Notes: generated by a model from the letters alone, not told the origin. Shown: positions 9,014-17,893, counted from the stretch's first letter. The stretch is 43,122 nt of DNA from an uncultured Chlorobiaceae bacterium (GCA_903937835.1 CAJAAV010000178.1:1-43122), one strand, 5' to 3'. A program made the numbers and translations.

Positions 9014-10066
9014 TCATGCCTTCTTCGCCCCGGCAGCAAAGCTTGCGTAAGGCGCTACATTGTAGCGGTATTCCGCCTGCATGCCGCGAGAGAGTTTCAG
9101 CCCGGCAAGCGTAGCAATCATTGCGGCATTGTCGGTAGAGTAGGTGACACTGGGCAGATGCAGCGCAATGCCTTCTTTATCGCAAGCCTCTTTCATGGCT
9201 TTTCTCAGCGAAGAGTTAGCGCTGACCCCTCCGGCAATTGAGACCGCCATGACGTTTCTGCTGCGTGCAGCCGCAATGCTCTTTTCGACCAGCACTCCTA
9301 CAATGGCCGCCTGAATTGAAGCGGCAATGTCTGCTTTATGGTGCTCAATAAACTCCGGGCTCTGTTTTTGCAGCCAGGTGAGGACGGAGGTTTTCAGGCC
9401 CGAAAAGCTGAAATCAAAATTTCCGTGCCAGCTTTTACTGCTCTGCGATTGGGAGGTGAGCGCCCTTGGAAACAGGTGAAAGTTCGGGTCTCCTTTCTCG
9501 GCCAGTTTGTCTATGACTGGTCCGGCAGGATAGGGAAGGCCGAGCATCTTGCCGGTTTTATCGAACGCCTCTCCTGCGGCGTCATCGAGCGTCCGGCCAA
9601 TCACCTTATAGGAGAGATCAGGCGCCACAACCGAAAGCAGTGTATGGCCTCCGGAGACGGTCAGCGATACATAAGCGCCTTCAGGGGCAGTGTGCCCGGA
9701 ACCTTCGTTAATAAAAGGAGAAAAGATATGAGCCTCGATGTGGTTGACCGGCACAAAAGGTACGTCGAGCGCATAAGCCAGGCCCTGGGCAAAACAAAGC
9801 CCCACCATAACAGCGCCGATTAAGCCGGGGCCAGCGGTCGCCGCTATGACATCAAGATCATTTTTTGTTATATTGGCTTCAGTTACGGCAGCATCAACAA
9901 TTGCAACAATAAGCCGTTCATGTTCTCTTGACGCCAGTTCCGGCACCACGCCGCCAAAAGAGGTGTGACAAAGCTGTGAACTGACGACGTTTGAGCCTAC
10001 GTTGCCGTTACAAAGCACGGCTCCCGATGTTTCGTCACAACTGGTTTCTATGCCTAAAATATTCAT
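9014..10066 (-). CDS. tsaD: tRNA N6-adenosine threonylcarbamoyltransferase
   Basis: Transfers the threonylcarbamoyl group to A37 of tRNAs that read ANN codons, working with TsaB, TsaC and TsaE. The 350-residue protein begins [13 protein letters not shown], has the metal-binding HIEAH motif in [14 protein letters not shown], and the ASKHA-fold segments [22 protein letters not shown] and [13 protein letters not shown]. The frame is open for 82 codons upstream, to 10312, but ATG 10066 is the canonical N terminus and the upstream part overlaps a small gene on the other strand. It is likely the first gene, or directly upstream, of the yajC-carA transcription unit. Confidence 0.97.
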   Translation of the reverse strand: MNILGIETSCDETSGAVLCNGNVGSNVVSSQLCHTSFGGVVPELASREHERLIVAIVDAAVTEANITKNDLDVIAATAGPGLIGAVMVGLCFAQGLAYALDVPFVPVNHIEAHIFSPFINEGSGHTAPEGAYVSLTVSGGHTLLSVVAPDLSYKVIGRTLDDAAGEAFDKTGKMLGLPYPAGPVIDKLAEKGDPNFHLFPRALTSQSQSSKSWHGNFDFSFSGLKTSVLTWLQKQSPEFIEHHKADIAASIQAAIVGVLVEKSIAAARSRNVMAVSIAGGVSANSSLRKAMKEACDKEGIALHLPSVTYSTDNAAMIATLAGLKLSRGMQAEYRYNVAPYASFAAGAKKA

Positions 10067-10090
10067 GGTATCCCTTATTTCAGAAAATCT

Positions 10091-10315
10091 ATGGGCAAAA
10101 GTAACAATCCGGGCAACAAGAGCAAACCCCCTGTCAAAGTAAGCATTCTTCACCTGCTTTTGATTCTGGCCGGAGCGAATTGTATAATGTTGTTCGCTCC
10201 CAATGTCGGGATGCTCAACAGCTTTCTTTATATTCCTGATCTCTATACCTGGTCGGCGTCGCTCGTCGGGGTTGCACTGCTGATTTTTGGTTTCAACGGT
10301 CTTTACAAACAATAA
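10091..10315 (+). CDS. small membrane protein of unknown function
   Basis: A 74-residue open frame with a basic N terminus ([15 protein letters not shown]) and two likely membrane helices: [19 protein letters not shown] (about 17-35) and [17 protein letters not shown] (about 56-72). The start ATG lies 24 bases from the divergent tsaD start, and the gene precedes moxR by 38 bases on the same strand, so it may be the first gene of the moxR unit. No ribosome binding site stands out. The family is not recognised; the coherent hydrophobic pattern is the main reason to call it real. Confidence 0.55.
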   Translation: MGKSNNPGNKSKPPVKVSILHLLLILAGANCIMLFAPNVGMLNSFLYIPDLYTWSASLVGVALLIFGFNGLYKQ

Positions 10316-10353
10316 AGAAAATATCCAGGCAAAAAGTAGAAGAAGGATGAACT

Positions 10354-11352
10354 ATGCAGCTTGCCGTAGAACTGGAGGAACTGGGAACGCAGATCATTGA
10401 GGCATCAAGCTTCCTTGAACATGCAGAAAAAGAGCTTTCCCTGCGGATTATAGGCCAGCGCGATGTGATCAGGCGGGTCTTTATTGCGATGCTGGTCAAC
10501 GGTCATATATTGCTCGAAGGAGTGCCGGGTCTTGCCAAAACGCTTATTGTCAGCACCTTTGCTGCGGCAATGAACCTGAAGTTCCAGCGTATCCAGTTTA
10601 CCCCCGACATGCTTCCGGCGGATTTAGTCGGCACCATGATCTATAACCCAAAGGATCTGGAGTTTTATCCCCGCAAGGGCCCTGTTTTTGCCAATGTTAT
10701 ACTGGCCGATGAAATCAATCGCTCTCCGGCCAAAGTACAGTCGGCCCTCCTTGAAGCCATGCAGGAACGGCAGGTTACCATCGGCAGTCAGACCTTTCCC
10801 CTGCAGGAGCCATTTATTGTGCTGGCGACACAGAACCCTATTGAGCATGAGGGTACCTACATTCTGCCTGAAGCCCAGGTTGATCGCTTTATGATGAAAG
10901 TTATTGTTGATTACCCCTCTTATGACGAAGAGCTTGAAATCATGCTTCGATCGGCGACCAATGCTGGCAAAGTACCGGTTAAACCAGTGGTGCAGTCTGC
11001 GGATATTTTCCGGGCAAGAGCCTTGATCGACCGGATTTACGTTGATCCAAGAGTACAGCGCTACATCGTCGATCTTGTTGTGGCTACAAGAAAACCTGCA
11101 CAGTACGGTATGGCAGAGCTTGAAAGTATGATCGAATACGGCGCCTCGCCGAGAGCCTCAATATTTCTCCTTCTGGCGGCCAAAGCGCATGCATTCCTGC
11201 AACATCGACCATATATCACCCCGGAGGATGTCAAGGCAATCGTCTACGATACTCTCCGTCACCGCATAAGGCCCGGGTACGAAGCTGAAGCCGACAACAT
11301 AAAGCCTGCCGACATTATCAGGCAAATCCTGCAGCATGTGCAGGTGCCGTGA
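10354..11352 (+). CDS. moxR: MoxR-family AAA+ ATPase
   Basis: A 332-residue AAA+ ATPase of the MoxR class, thought to act as a chaperone that assembles or activates proteins with von Willebrand-type domains. Walker A is GVPGLAKT, Walker B is ILADEINRSPAKVQSALLEAM, sensor 1 lies in VLATQNPIEHEGTYILPEAQ, and the arginine-rich lid follows (GASPRASIFLLLAAKAHAFL). A good ribosome binding site (AGAAGGA) precedes ATG 10354. The DUF58 gene follows after about 33 bases and a Bat-type membrane protein after that, the usual order of MoxR operons. Confidence 0.95.
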   Translation: MQLAVELEELGTQIIEASSFLEHAEKELSLRIIGQRDVIRRVFIAMLVNGHILLEGVPGLAKTLIVSTFAAAMNLKFQRIQFTPDMLPADLVGTMIYNPKDLEFYPRKGPVFANVILADEINRSPAKVQSALLEAMQERQVTIGSQTFPLQEPFIVLATQNPIEHEGTYILPEAQVDRFMMKVIVDYPSYDEELEIMLRSATNAGKVPVKPVVQSADIFRARALIDRIYVDPRVQRYIVDLVVATRKPAQYGMAELESMIEYGASPRASIFLLLAAKAHAFLQHRPYITPEDVKAIVYDTLRHRIRPGYEAEADNIKPADIIRQILQHVQVP

Positions 11353-11385
11353 TATTTTGCGGAAGAAAAAAGCGTGGAGAGAAGC

Positions 11386-12276
11386 ATGGAAAAGAGTGAA
11401 GAGTATCTGAAGGAGCTCCAGCATATTATCAGGCGGGTTGAAATCCGCTCCAAGCGCATGGCCAGCGAGCTGTTCAGCGGCGAATACCACTCTTCGTTCA
11501 AAGGCAAAGGCATTGAGTTCAGCAATGTCCGTGAATATCAGTACGGCGATGATGTCCGTTCCATTGACTGGAATACCTCTGCCCGCAAGCACGAGCTGTA
11601 TGTCAAAATATTTACCGAAGAGCGGGAGCGGAGCCTTTTGCTTGTTGTTGATGCATCGGCCTCCATGCTTTTCGGGAGCAGGGAGCATCGCAAAAAGGAT
11701 CTTGCCCTTGAAGTGAGCGCTGTGCTTGCTTTCAGTGCTCTTCAGAACAACGACAAGGTTGGGCTTCTGGTCTTTACCGACCGGGTTGAAACGTATATTC
11801 CGCCCCGAAAAGGGAGGCATCATGTGCTCATCATTCTTGAAAAACTCTTTCAGATAAAGCCTCAAAGCCGAACAACCAATATTAACGCAGCCCTCTCATT
11901 TATACGCTATACCCGCAGGCGGCAAGAGATTATTTTTCTTTTGACTGACCTTGTCGACAGTGACTATGAAAAAGGGATGAAACTGCTTAATACCCGTCAT
12001 GATTTTATTCTGGTGCACATCAGCGACCCGCTCGACAAAGCTCTTCCTCTCAGTGGACTGCTTGATCTGGAAGATCCGGAAACGGGTCTGCGCTTTACTG
12101 TTGATGCTGCAAGCCGCCACGAAATTGCGCGTTATCGCCATGAGCAGTCACGTCAGCACGAAGAGCTTCGGTTACGGCTTCGGCGCATGCGCATTGACTC
12201 GGTATTTCTTGATACCGATCGTTCCTTCATCGGCGACCTGAACTCTTTTTTTCGGTATCGTGAACGCAAGGTCTGA
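11386..12276 (+). CDS. DUF58 domain protein (VWA-like), MoxR-associated
   Basis: A 296-residue cytoplasmic protein of the DUF58 family, regular partners of MoxR. Family landmarks are GEYHSSFKGKGIEF, REYQYGDDVRSIDWNTSARK and then a VWA-like domain with the metal-site motif VVDASASMLFG. A later FLLTDLVDSDY segment also fits that fold. ATG 11386 with upstream GGAGAG is preferred over GTG 11374, which is only four codons earlier. The stop overlaps the start of the next gene by 17 bases, showing tight coupling. Function is inferred from family and context: an envelope-related complex with MoxR and membrane Bat proteins. Confidence 0.92.
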   Translation: MEKSEEYLKELQHIIRRVEIRSKRMASELFSGEYHSSFKGKGIEFSNVREYQYGDDVRSIDWNTSARKHELYVKIFTEERERSLLLVVDASASMLFGSREHRKKDLALEVSAVLAFSALQNNDKVGLLVFTDRVETYIPPRKGRHHVLIILEKLFQIKPQSRTTNINAALSFIRYTRRRQEIIFLLTDLVDSDYEKGMKLLNTRHDFILVHISDPLDKALPLSGLLDLEDPETGLRFTVDAASRHEIARYRHEQSRQHEELRLRLRRMRIDSVFLDTDRSFIGDLNSFFRYRERKV

Positions 12277-13234
12277 GCGGCATACAGGGAGATTTCTCAT
12301 ACAGCTTCTTTTCCTGCTGTTGTTGACGTCTACAATGAGCCTTCTGCCTGCATTTTCAGTGGCAGAGGGCAAAACGGAGCCGCCATCGATAACGGTGATG
12401 GTTACCCCCGACAGCGCTCTTGTCGGCGACCGCATTCGCTGCATCATCAGCATCAGTCACTCCGACAGAGAGGTCGCCACGCTTGAATGGCCTGACGCAT
12501 TCGACACCCTTTCGTCTCGATCGTTTGAGCTGATCAGCAGCAAACACCTCTCGTCCACCCAGTTTCCCGGCAGCCGTCAGGAGAGGTTCGAGCTTGAACT
12601 TGCCGTTTTTGGTGCTGGCCGCCAACCTCTTCCACCGGTGACTGTGGTGCTTCGCGACAGCCAGGGCCGGGTTACTAAAAAAGGAGTCTATACACCGCCA
12701 GCATCAGTGTTTGTCCGTGCGCTCACCGACTCCACAATGCACGATCTCACACCCCTCAAGCCTCTGCTGAAGCCGAAGATTCCCTTTCTCCTGATCATGC
12801 CGGTTATTCTTGGCGCATTTAGTGTCGCAGTGCTGGTGCTTCTGCTGCTTTTCTTGCTCAAACGCATTGTGCGGAAAGGTGCTGAAAAGGTTGACTCCGG
12901 CCAGGTAGCCCAGCGAAAGCTCCGCAAACTCGGTTCAAGCCTTTCAGCAGGAATGCCCCCACACGAATGCTATGAAGAGCTCAGCAACATTATGCGCTCT
13001 TTTCTCGAAAACCACTATCGCATCAGAGCACTTGAAGCTGTTACTCAAGAGATAGAACGCGACCTGAAAAAGCTCGGCATCGCAGGTTTTGAAAACATCA
13101 TGAACCTTCTGAAGCAAGCAGATCTTGTCAAATTCGCCGATAGCCGCCCGGACGTCGAAGAGTCCCGGCAGTCGCTCCAAAAAGCATCAGAAGTAATCCG
13201 TTCAACCCGCCAATCCCGTCCGCCGGAGGAGTAA
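12260..13234 (+). CDS. Bat-type membrane protein (single helix, BatD-like Ig domain)
   Basis: A 324-residue protein with an N-terminal signal segment (RFLIQLLFLLLLTSTMSLLP), a beta-rich extracytoplasmic domain (about 40-165) resembling one repeat of BatD, a membrane helix (FLLIMPVILGAFSVAVLVLLLLF, about 173-196) and a cytoplasmic helical domain of some 125 residues containing YEELSNIMRSFLENHYRI. It starts at GTG 12260, inside the DUF58 gene; the next ATG (12335) would cut the signal segment. In complete Bat operons a short protein of this layout stands between DUF58 and the BatA/BatB pair, but here the next gene is a convergent radical SAM gene 15 bases away, so the operon stops early. Confidence 0.78.
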   Translation: MNARSERHTGRFLIQLLFLLLLTSTMSLLPAFSVAEGKTEPPSITVMVTPDSALVGDRIRCIISISHSDREVATLEWPDAFDTLSSRSFELISSKHLSSTQFPGSRQERFELELAVFGAGRQPLPPVTVVLRDSQGRVTKKGVYTPPASVFVRALTDSTMHDLTPLKPLLKPKIPFLLIMPVILGAFSVAVLVLLLLFLLKRIVRKGAEKVDSGQVAQRKLRKLGSSLSAGMPPHECYEELSNIMRSFLENHYRIRALEAVTQEIERDLKKLGIAGFENIMNLLKQADLVKFADSRPDVEESRQSLQKASEVIRSTRQSRPPEE

Positions 13235-13249
13235 GTTTGCCACCAGCGG

Positions 13250-15076
13250 TCAGTCGTTTTTGCGGTAAGCGCTGAGAAAAAGAGATGCCAGTTTTCCGCC
13301 AAAGTGCAGAACTTCGCGATCAGCAAGTATTGAGAGTACCTGACCGTTTATTCGTCCCGGGTTGTTTCTCAACCACTCGTTCCGGTAGAGCACACTCATG
13401 AGTTTGTCCATGGAGACAGCGCAGGCAGAGGCAACCAGTTTGTCAAGTTTGATCTCCGGGCCGGTAACGGGCGGCAATGAAGAACCGTTCTGGTGCAGTG
13501 TCATGGTGAGCACCCTGCTGCCGTTACGTTCGGAAAGGGTAAAATCAATACATTTCGCTGGTGAATGCAGGATACGGACGTGTAGAGGCTCTGCAAGTGG
13601 TTTGCATGAAGCGGCAGCGGGTTGTTCGACCTCGCCATTTTTCTGTTCGAGAAAGAGTTGAAGGGCGTTAAATAAAAGGTCTCTTATCTGCTCATTCGAG
13701 TTGTTTTTATTGATGCGCAGAAGAAAACAGAGTTGAAAAAGGTCGATCATAAAGCTGAGGTGCATAGCTTTGGTGCTGTTGCGTTTCATCACTGAGCGAT
13801 AGCCGTTGAACGCGACGTTGCAGTAGGCCAGCATCGCGACGAGAGTATCGGTGTCCATAGTTCGGGTTGCAATAACCGGGCAGTAGTTATTGTAGAGGTC
13901 CCAGTCAAATGAGCGGATTTTACCCTCGTCCTTGTACTCTTTAAAAATACCGGTACCGGGATAGGGAGTCATAATCATGAAGAGAGACTGCCTAAGGCCA
14001 AGTGATCGGGCAAACTCAGGATAGGCAAGGGTGTCCTCGACGTTTTCTGTATAGTGGCCGATAATAAAATATCCTTCTGCGCCGATACTGTTTTTCTGGC
14101 AAAGAGCAATGGCTTTGGCTACATCGTTAAGGCTGTTTTTTTTGTTCATGAGTGCAAGCGTTGCTTCACTCGGGCTTTCTATGCCAAGTCCGATTTTGCT
14201 CAACCCTATTTTGCGAAGCTTCGGGAGAATTCGTTCAGCTCTTACAAGGTCTTTTGCCCTGCTCTCCGTCATGATCCTGAAATTGGTCAGTCCTCTTTCG
14301 ATCATCATGTCGCATATTTTTTCTGCCCGTCCAATGTTGGTGAGAAAGTTTGCATCCCAGATTTTCAGGAGTTTTTTGTTCTTTGAATCGTGCATGAGGG
14401 CGATCTCATCAACGACATTTTCAGCGCTTCGTCCTCTCCAGCCTTTATGCATCTGGTCATTGGCGCAAAAAGAGCAGCTCCACGGGCATCCCCTTGACGT
14501 ATAAATCGTATCGATTGAGTAGGCGTTGCCTTTTTCACCGTAACGATCGGGTCGCAAACTGCGGAGCGGGAAGCGGATGGAGTCGATGTCGGCAATGACC
14601 GGCCTCGGCTCGGTGTGAACAATGCCGCCGCCCTCTCTATAGGCGATGCCCTTTATGTCACGAGAGGGGCCTTTAAGCACAAGCTCTCTGAACGTCTCTT
14701 CCCCTTCTCCGATAACAACGACGTCAACGCAGGAGAGTTTCAGGACTTCGTCGGGAAGTGCGGTAGGATGAAAGCCTCCCATGACGACAAATGCGCCGGA
14801 TTCTTTGGCAATGCGGGCAAGTCGTTCAGCCTGGTGGAAAGCTCCGGTCATTGAGGAGATGGCTACAAGATCTACTGGCCGTTTTTTCAGAAGAGAGCGC
14901 ATGCTCTCAAAAACACCGTCATTGTAGAAATTGTCTGGCATAACGAGGCTTTCGACATCATGCTCCACGGCTGCTGCAAGGTAACAGACACCGATACAGT
15001 CGGTGATGAAGCGGGGAAAAGGTGCTATGATGGTCTGTGGAGCCTCAACGATACAGAGGTGCTTGAAGTATGCCAT
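13250..15076 (-). CDS. B12-binding domain radical SAM protein with long C-terminal extension
   Basis: A 608-residue protein of the BchE/P-methylase group. The B12-binding domain occupies about residues 1-140 ([29 protein letters not shown]). The radical SAM motif is [16 protein letters not shown], cysteines 197, 201 and 204. The core continues with [39 protein letters not shown] and [10 protein letters not shown]. Beyond about residue 440 lies a 165-residue C-terminal region of unknown role, where most relatives end. ATG 15076 is preferred over 15109 because an upstream CAGGAT can serve as ribosome binding site and the domain begins directly after it. A methyltransferase or cyclase acting on a tetrapyrrole or another lipid-like substrate is possible but not shown. 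Confidence 0.85.
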   Translation of the reverse strand: MAYFKHLCIVEAPQTIIAPFPRFITDCIGVCYLAAAVEHDVESLVMPDNFYNDGVFESMRSLLKKRPVDLVAISSMTGAFHQAERLARIAKESGAFVVMGGFHPTALPDEVLKLSCVDVVVIGEGEETFRELVLKGPSRDIKGIAYREGGGIVHTEPRPVIADIDSIRFPLRSLRPDRYGEKGNAYSIDTIYTSRGCPWSCSFCANDQMHKGWRGRSAENVVDEIALMHDSKNKKLLKIWDANFLTNIGRAEKICDMMIERGLTNFRIMTESRAKDLVRAERILPKLRKIGLSKIGLGIESPSEATLALMNKKNSLNDVAKAIALCQKNSIGAEGYFIIGHYTENVEDTLAYPEFARSLGLRQSLFMIMTPYPGTGIFKEYKDEGKIRSFDWDLYNNYCPVIATRTMDTDTLVAMLAYCNVAFNGYRSVMKRNSTKAMHLSFMIDLFQLCFLLRINKNNSNEQIRDLLFNALQLFLEQKNGEVEQPAAASCKPLAEPLHVRILHSPAKCIDFTLSERNGSRVLTMTLHQNGSSLPPVTGPEIKLDKLVASACAVSMDKLMSVLYRNEWLRNNPGRINGQVLSILADREVLHFGGKLASLFLSAYRKND

Positions 15077-15232
15077 AAAATCCTGAGCTTTGACGTAGAT
15101 GACCGGCAAAATAAAAACGGAAGATACGCATAACAGATGTTTTTTCTATTAGCCTTATCCGCTGAGCCGGGCGCGTCCAAAAGAGCGGCCTCCCGTAGGA
15201 GAGAGACCGATGAGTCAATATTTATGCAACTT

Positions 15233-15367
15233 TTACAGCTTCACACAAGAGATGGCCGTACTTTCTGACCGTGCGAACATCACTGAAGCCGACAAGCGTA
15301 CAGCCGTAGCCGCAGAGACACTGGTTTTACCTACCCCGCCTGTACCGGTAAAAGTTAAAATACGCAT
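15233..15367 (-). pseudogene. remnant of an ArsA-type (anion-transporting) ATPase, N-terminal fragment
   Basis: On the minus strand ATG 15367 opens 44 codons. The first 26 read MRILTFTGTGGVGKTSVSAA and then TAVRLS, matching the P-loop start of ArsA/GET3-type ATPases, which normally run to 300-400 residues. After Ser26 the similarity ends and a TAA follows at 15233-15235. The first lysine of the deviant Walker A motif (usually GKGGVGKT) is Thr here. No ribosome binding site precedes the ATG. Shifting frame by two bases after Ser26 gives another open run, FSDVRTVRKYGHLLCEAVKV, ending in Ala and a stop, which I do not recognise. The best reading is a decayed or deleted gene end left between two radical SAM genes. 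Confidence 0.6.
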
Positions 15368-15697
15368 GAGCCGAACTTTTATTTTGGAAAATCAAGAGGA
15401 GAAATCAGAAGCGCAGACGTATAAACCAAAGGTGAATAAATTAATCTTCAATATGCATAACAATTCAGGAAGTGCCTTCTTTTTTGCAAAACAGAAACTC
15501 TGGAGTATTTATCAATGAGCTGGAAGGCGCTGAACCTGTTCTGCTATCAATTCTTCGGGCTTGAAAGAAAGAAAAAGAGGGGGTTCTAATTGACACAGTC
15601 TCTTTTTTTGGAAGAGCGGGCCATTATTTTTAAAACTTTTCATACCTTATTGTTCAAGCCGTAACGTGTTTTATACATTTTTCGCAGATTTCCGGGT
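15368..15697. other. intergenic stretch, no gene recognised
   Basis: About 330 bases between the ArsA-type remnant and the next radical SAM gene. I see no convincing coding frame, RNA gene or terminator. A TTGACA at 15590-15595 could be a -35 box for the gene at 15698, but no acceptable -10 lies 16-18 bases after it. Confidence 0.5.
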
Positions 15698-17107
15698 ATG
15701 CAGACCTCACCATCCAATACTGTCGTTTCTCCCCTTGGTTCCCCTTCTGATTTCTCTGAGGAACTTCTTCATCAGCTTGCAGCACAGCAAAAGTCACACA
15801 AGAAATGGTTACTCATTCAGCCCATAAGCAATACAAGTATGATGGTGGATTCCGGCACTGTCAGTATGCCGTTAAACCTTATAATGGTTGCTACGCTTGT
15901 CGGTACGTTGTTTGACGTTACCTTTATAGATGAACGGCTCGGTGATAAAGTGCCAGAGGATTTTTCCGGATTTGACGTTATCGCCATCACCTCACGAACG
16001 CTCAATGCTTCACAGGCTTACCGGATTGGTGATGCCGCCCTTCGGCAGGGTAAAACAGTCATCCTTGGAGGCGTTCATCCTACCATGCTGCATGACGAGG
16101 CCGCACAGCACTGCACCAGCGTCGTGTATGGCGAAATAGAATCGATCTGGCATGAACTTGCGGCTGATGTGCTGAAAGGAACAATGCAGAGAGTGTATCG
16201 GGCTAAAGAGCTCAAGCCGATGGGCAACATGCTCCATCCTGATTTCAGCTATGCGCTTTCATCGAAAAACGCAAAAAAATACAGTACACGCATTCCCATT
16301 CTTGCAACAAAGGGATGTCCTGTTGGTTGTAATTTCTGTACAACACCGACCATCTACGGAAAAAATTATCGGTACCGCGAGCTTGACCATGTGCTTGATG
16401 AGATGCGCTATCATCAGAAAAGAGTCAACAAAGAGAATGTCAATTTCTCTTTCATGGACGACAATATCAGTTTCAGGCCTCAATATTTCATGACGCTGCT
16501 TGAAGAAATGGCAAAACTCGGTGTTCACTGGAATGCCAATATCTCCATGAACTTTCTCGATAAACCGGAGGTTGCCGAGCTGGCAGGCCGGTCCGGCTGC
16601 GATCTGTTGAGCATAGGGTTTGAATCACTCAATCCCGAAACGCTGAAAAGTGTTCATAAAGGTTCCAACAGGTTGGGCAATTATGAGACCGTAGTGAGTA
16701 ATCTGCACAAAAACGGCATTGCCATTCAGGGATATTTCATGTTCGGTTTCGATAACGATACGGAAGAGAGCTTCCAGCTTACCTACGATTTCATCATGAA
16801 AAACAGGATTGAGTTTCCTGTTTTTTCGCTGGTGACTCCATTTCCCGGAACACCCTATTTCGATGAGATGAAGCCCCGCATGCGCCATTTCGACTGGGAC
16901 AAGTACGATACCTACCACTACATGTTCGAACCGGGCAAAATGGCTGGCGATAAAATGCTGGAAAAATTTGTCAAACTTCAGAAAGAGGTTTACAAGGGGC
17001 GCGCCATCATGCAACGTATGAAAGGCAAACCGCTAAACTGGATCTGGCTGGCAAACTACGCCATGAATCGCTTTACCCAGAAACTTTCAATTGAGTATTA
17101 TTATTGA
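15698..17107 (+). CDS. B12-binding domain radical SAM protein, candidate bacteriochlorophyll methylase (BchQ/BchR type)
   Basis: A 469-residue protein with a B12-binding domain (about 35-165; VILGGVHPTMLHDEAA, SVVYGEIESIW) and a radical SAM core with ATKGCPVGCNFCTTP, cysteines 207, 211 and 214. Further motifs are SFMDDNISFRPQYF, LLSIGFESLNPETL, GYFMFGFDNDTEESF and VTPFPGTPYFDEM. Length and motifs fit the family of BchE and of the C-8 and C-12 methylases BchQ and BchR of chlorosome pigments, which use SAM and methylcobalamin. I cannot tell which member this is, or whether it acts on another substrate. The following gene, 162 bases on, carries a PCP_red domain otherwise found at the end of protochlorophyllide reductase subunit B, which favours a pigment role. 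Confidence 0.85.
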   Translation: MQTSPSNTVVSPLGSPSDFSEELLHQLAAQQKSHKKWLLIQPISNTSMMVDSGTVSMPLNLIMVATLVGTLFDVTFIDERLGDKVPEDFSGFDVIAITSRTLNASQAYRIGDAALRQGKTVILGGVHPTMLHDEAAQHCTSVVYGEIESIWHELAADVLKGTMQRVYRAKELKPMGNMLHPDFSYALSSKNAKKYSTRIPILATKGCPVGCNFCTTPTIYGKNYRYRELDHVLDEMRYHQKRVNKENVNFSFMDDNISFRPQYFMTLLEEMAKLGVHWNANISMNFLDKPEVAELAGRSGCDLLSIGFESLNPETLKSVHKGSNRLGNYETVVSNLHKNGIAIQGYFMFGFDNDTEESFQLTYDFIMKNRIEFPVFSLVTPFPGTPYFDEMKPRMRHFDWDKYDTYHYMFEPGKMAGDKMLEKFVKLQKEVYKGRAIMQRMKGKPLNWIWLANYAMNRFTQKLSIEYYY

Positions 17108-17269
17108 TACACGGGCCCTGTCCAACTGAACGAAGCGAAGAAGAGTTGTCTTTGCCTTGTCCGTTGCATTCGAAATAATTCTGTGATGTGTAAATATTCT
17201 TTCGAAGTCTCAATGCGATGATTCGAGAACAATAATATCTCACTCTATATAAGACAATACTATAATGAT

Positions 17270-17893
17270 ATGAAAGCCGTTATATTATACGACAGTAAAA
17301 CTTCTGGCGGTGCTACTGAAGCTCTTATTGATTCCATCGGGTTGAGTCTTGCTGAATCGGGATTTTATGTGGAGAAAGCAAAATGTAAAGCCTTGGCGGA
17401 TTACAGTTTTATCAAGGATTTTGATATTGTTGTCCTTGGTGCGCCCGTTTACTATTTCATTGTTGCATCACAGCTTTTGGGGGCATTGATTCAGGGTAAT
17501 CTGAAAAAGTGTCTGAAGAGAAAAAAAATAGCACTTTTCCTGACCTGTGGAAGCTCGGAATCAGTGGCGACCTTGCTTTACCTGCCCCAATTGAAAATGC
17601 ATTTGCTTCGTAATAAAATTCTTGCTGAAAAAATTTTTGCACTTGATACTTTTCCAGATGGCGCGGTTGACTCGTTTGTAGAGGATATTCTGCTTCAGTA
17701 CAACAAGTCCCCGAAATCAAAAGTGCTTTCTGCGAAATGGACAGCCGAGGCCCAGGACTTGTTTCAGTCATTGCCCTCTTTTGTACAGGGAAAGTTCAGA
17801 ACTGCGGCTGAAGAGTTTGCTGAGGAGATGGGATATAAGGAGATTACCCTTGAAGTACTTGCAGAAGCTCGGGATAACCGTGGAGGTCCCTGA
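17270..17893 (+). CDS. flavodoxin-like protein fused to a C-terminal PCP_red domain
   Basis: A 207-residue protein of two parts. Residues 1 to about 145 form a flavodoxin-like fold: YDSKTSGGATEAL as FMN phosphate loop, DIVVLGAPVYYF as the second flavin loop, and KIALFLTCGSSES. Residues 157-201 form a small helical domain starting at Trp157 (WTAEAQDLFQSLPSFVQGK) and ending in EITLEVLAEAR, the pattern of the PCP_red domain at the C terminus of BchB/ChlB. In that enzyme the segment lies near the substrate pocket. Here it may bind a tetrapyrrole or dock to a protein partner, with FMN supplying electrons; that is inference. The start at ATG 17270 leaves a canonical flavodoxin N terminus. It follows a BchE-like radical SAM gene. 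Confidence 0.8.
   Translation: MKAVILYDSKTSGGATEALIDSIGLSLAESGFYVEKAKCKALADYSFIKDFDIVVLGAPVYYFIVASQLLGALIQGNLKKCLKRKKIALFLTCGSSESVATLLYLPQLKMHLLRNKILAEKIFALDTFPDGAVDSFVEDILLQYNKSPKSKVLSAKWTAEAQDLFQSLPSFVQGKFRTAAEEFAEEMGYKEITLEVLAEARDNRGGP

Noticed and set aside
9338-9823. 161-codon plus-strand open frame
   Set aside because: Antisense shadow of tsaD, which has all family motifs.
10067-10312. 82-codon upstream extension of tsaD
   Set aside because: The canonical tsaD start is at 10066 and the extension overlaps the opposite small membrane protein gene; the extra residues look random.
15210-15518. 102-codon plus-strand open frame starting MSQYLCNFYSF
   Set aside because: It is the antisense of the ArsA-type P-loop region; its Thr-Pro-Pro-Val-Pro run is the usual shadow of Gly-Gly-Val-Gly-Lys on the other strand.
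15590-15595. TTGACA as -35 box for the radical SAM gene at 15698
   Set aside because: No acceptable -10 box at 16-18 bases spacing.
17261-17266. TATAAT just before the flavodoxin start
   Set aside because: It is 3 bases from the ATG and has no -35 partner; a leaderless start is possible but unsupported.
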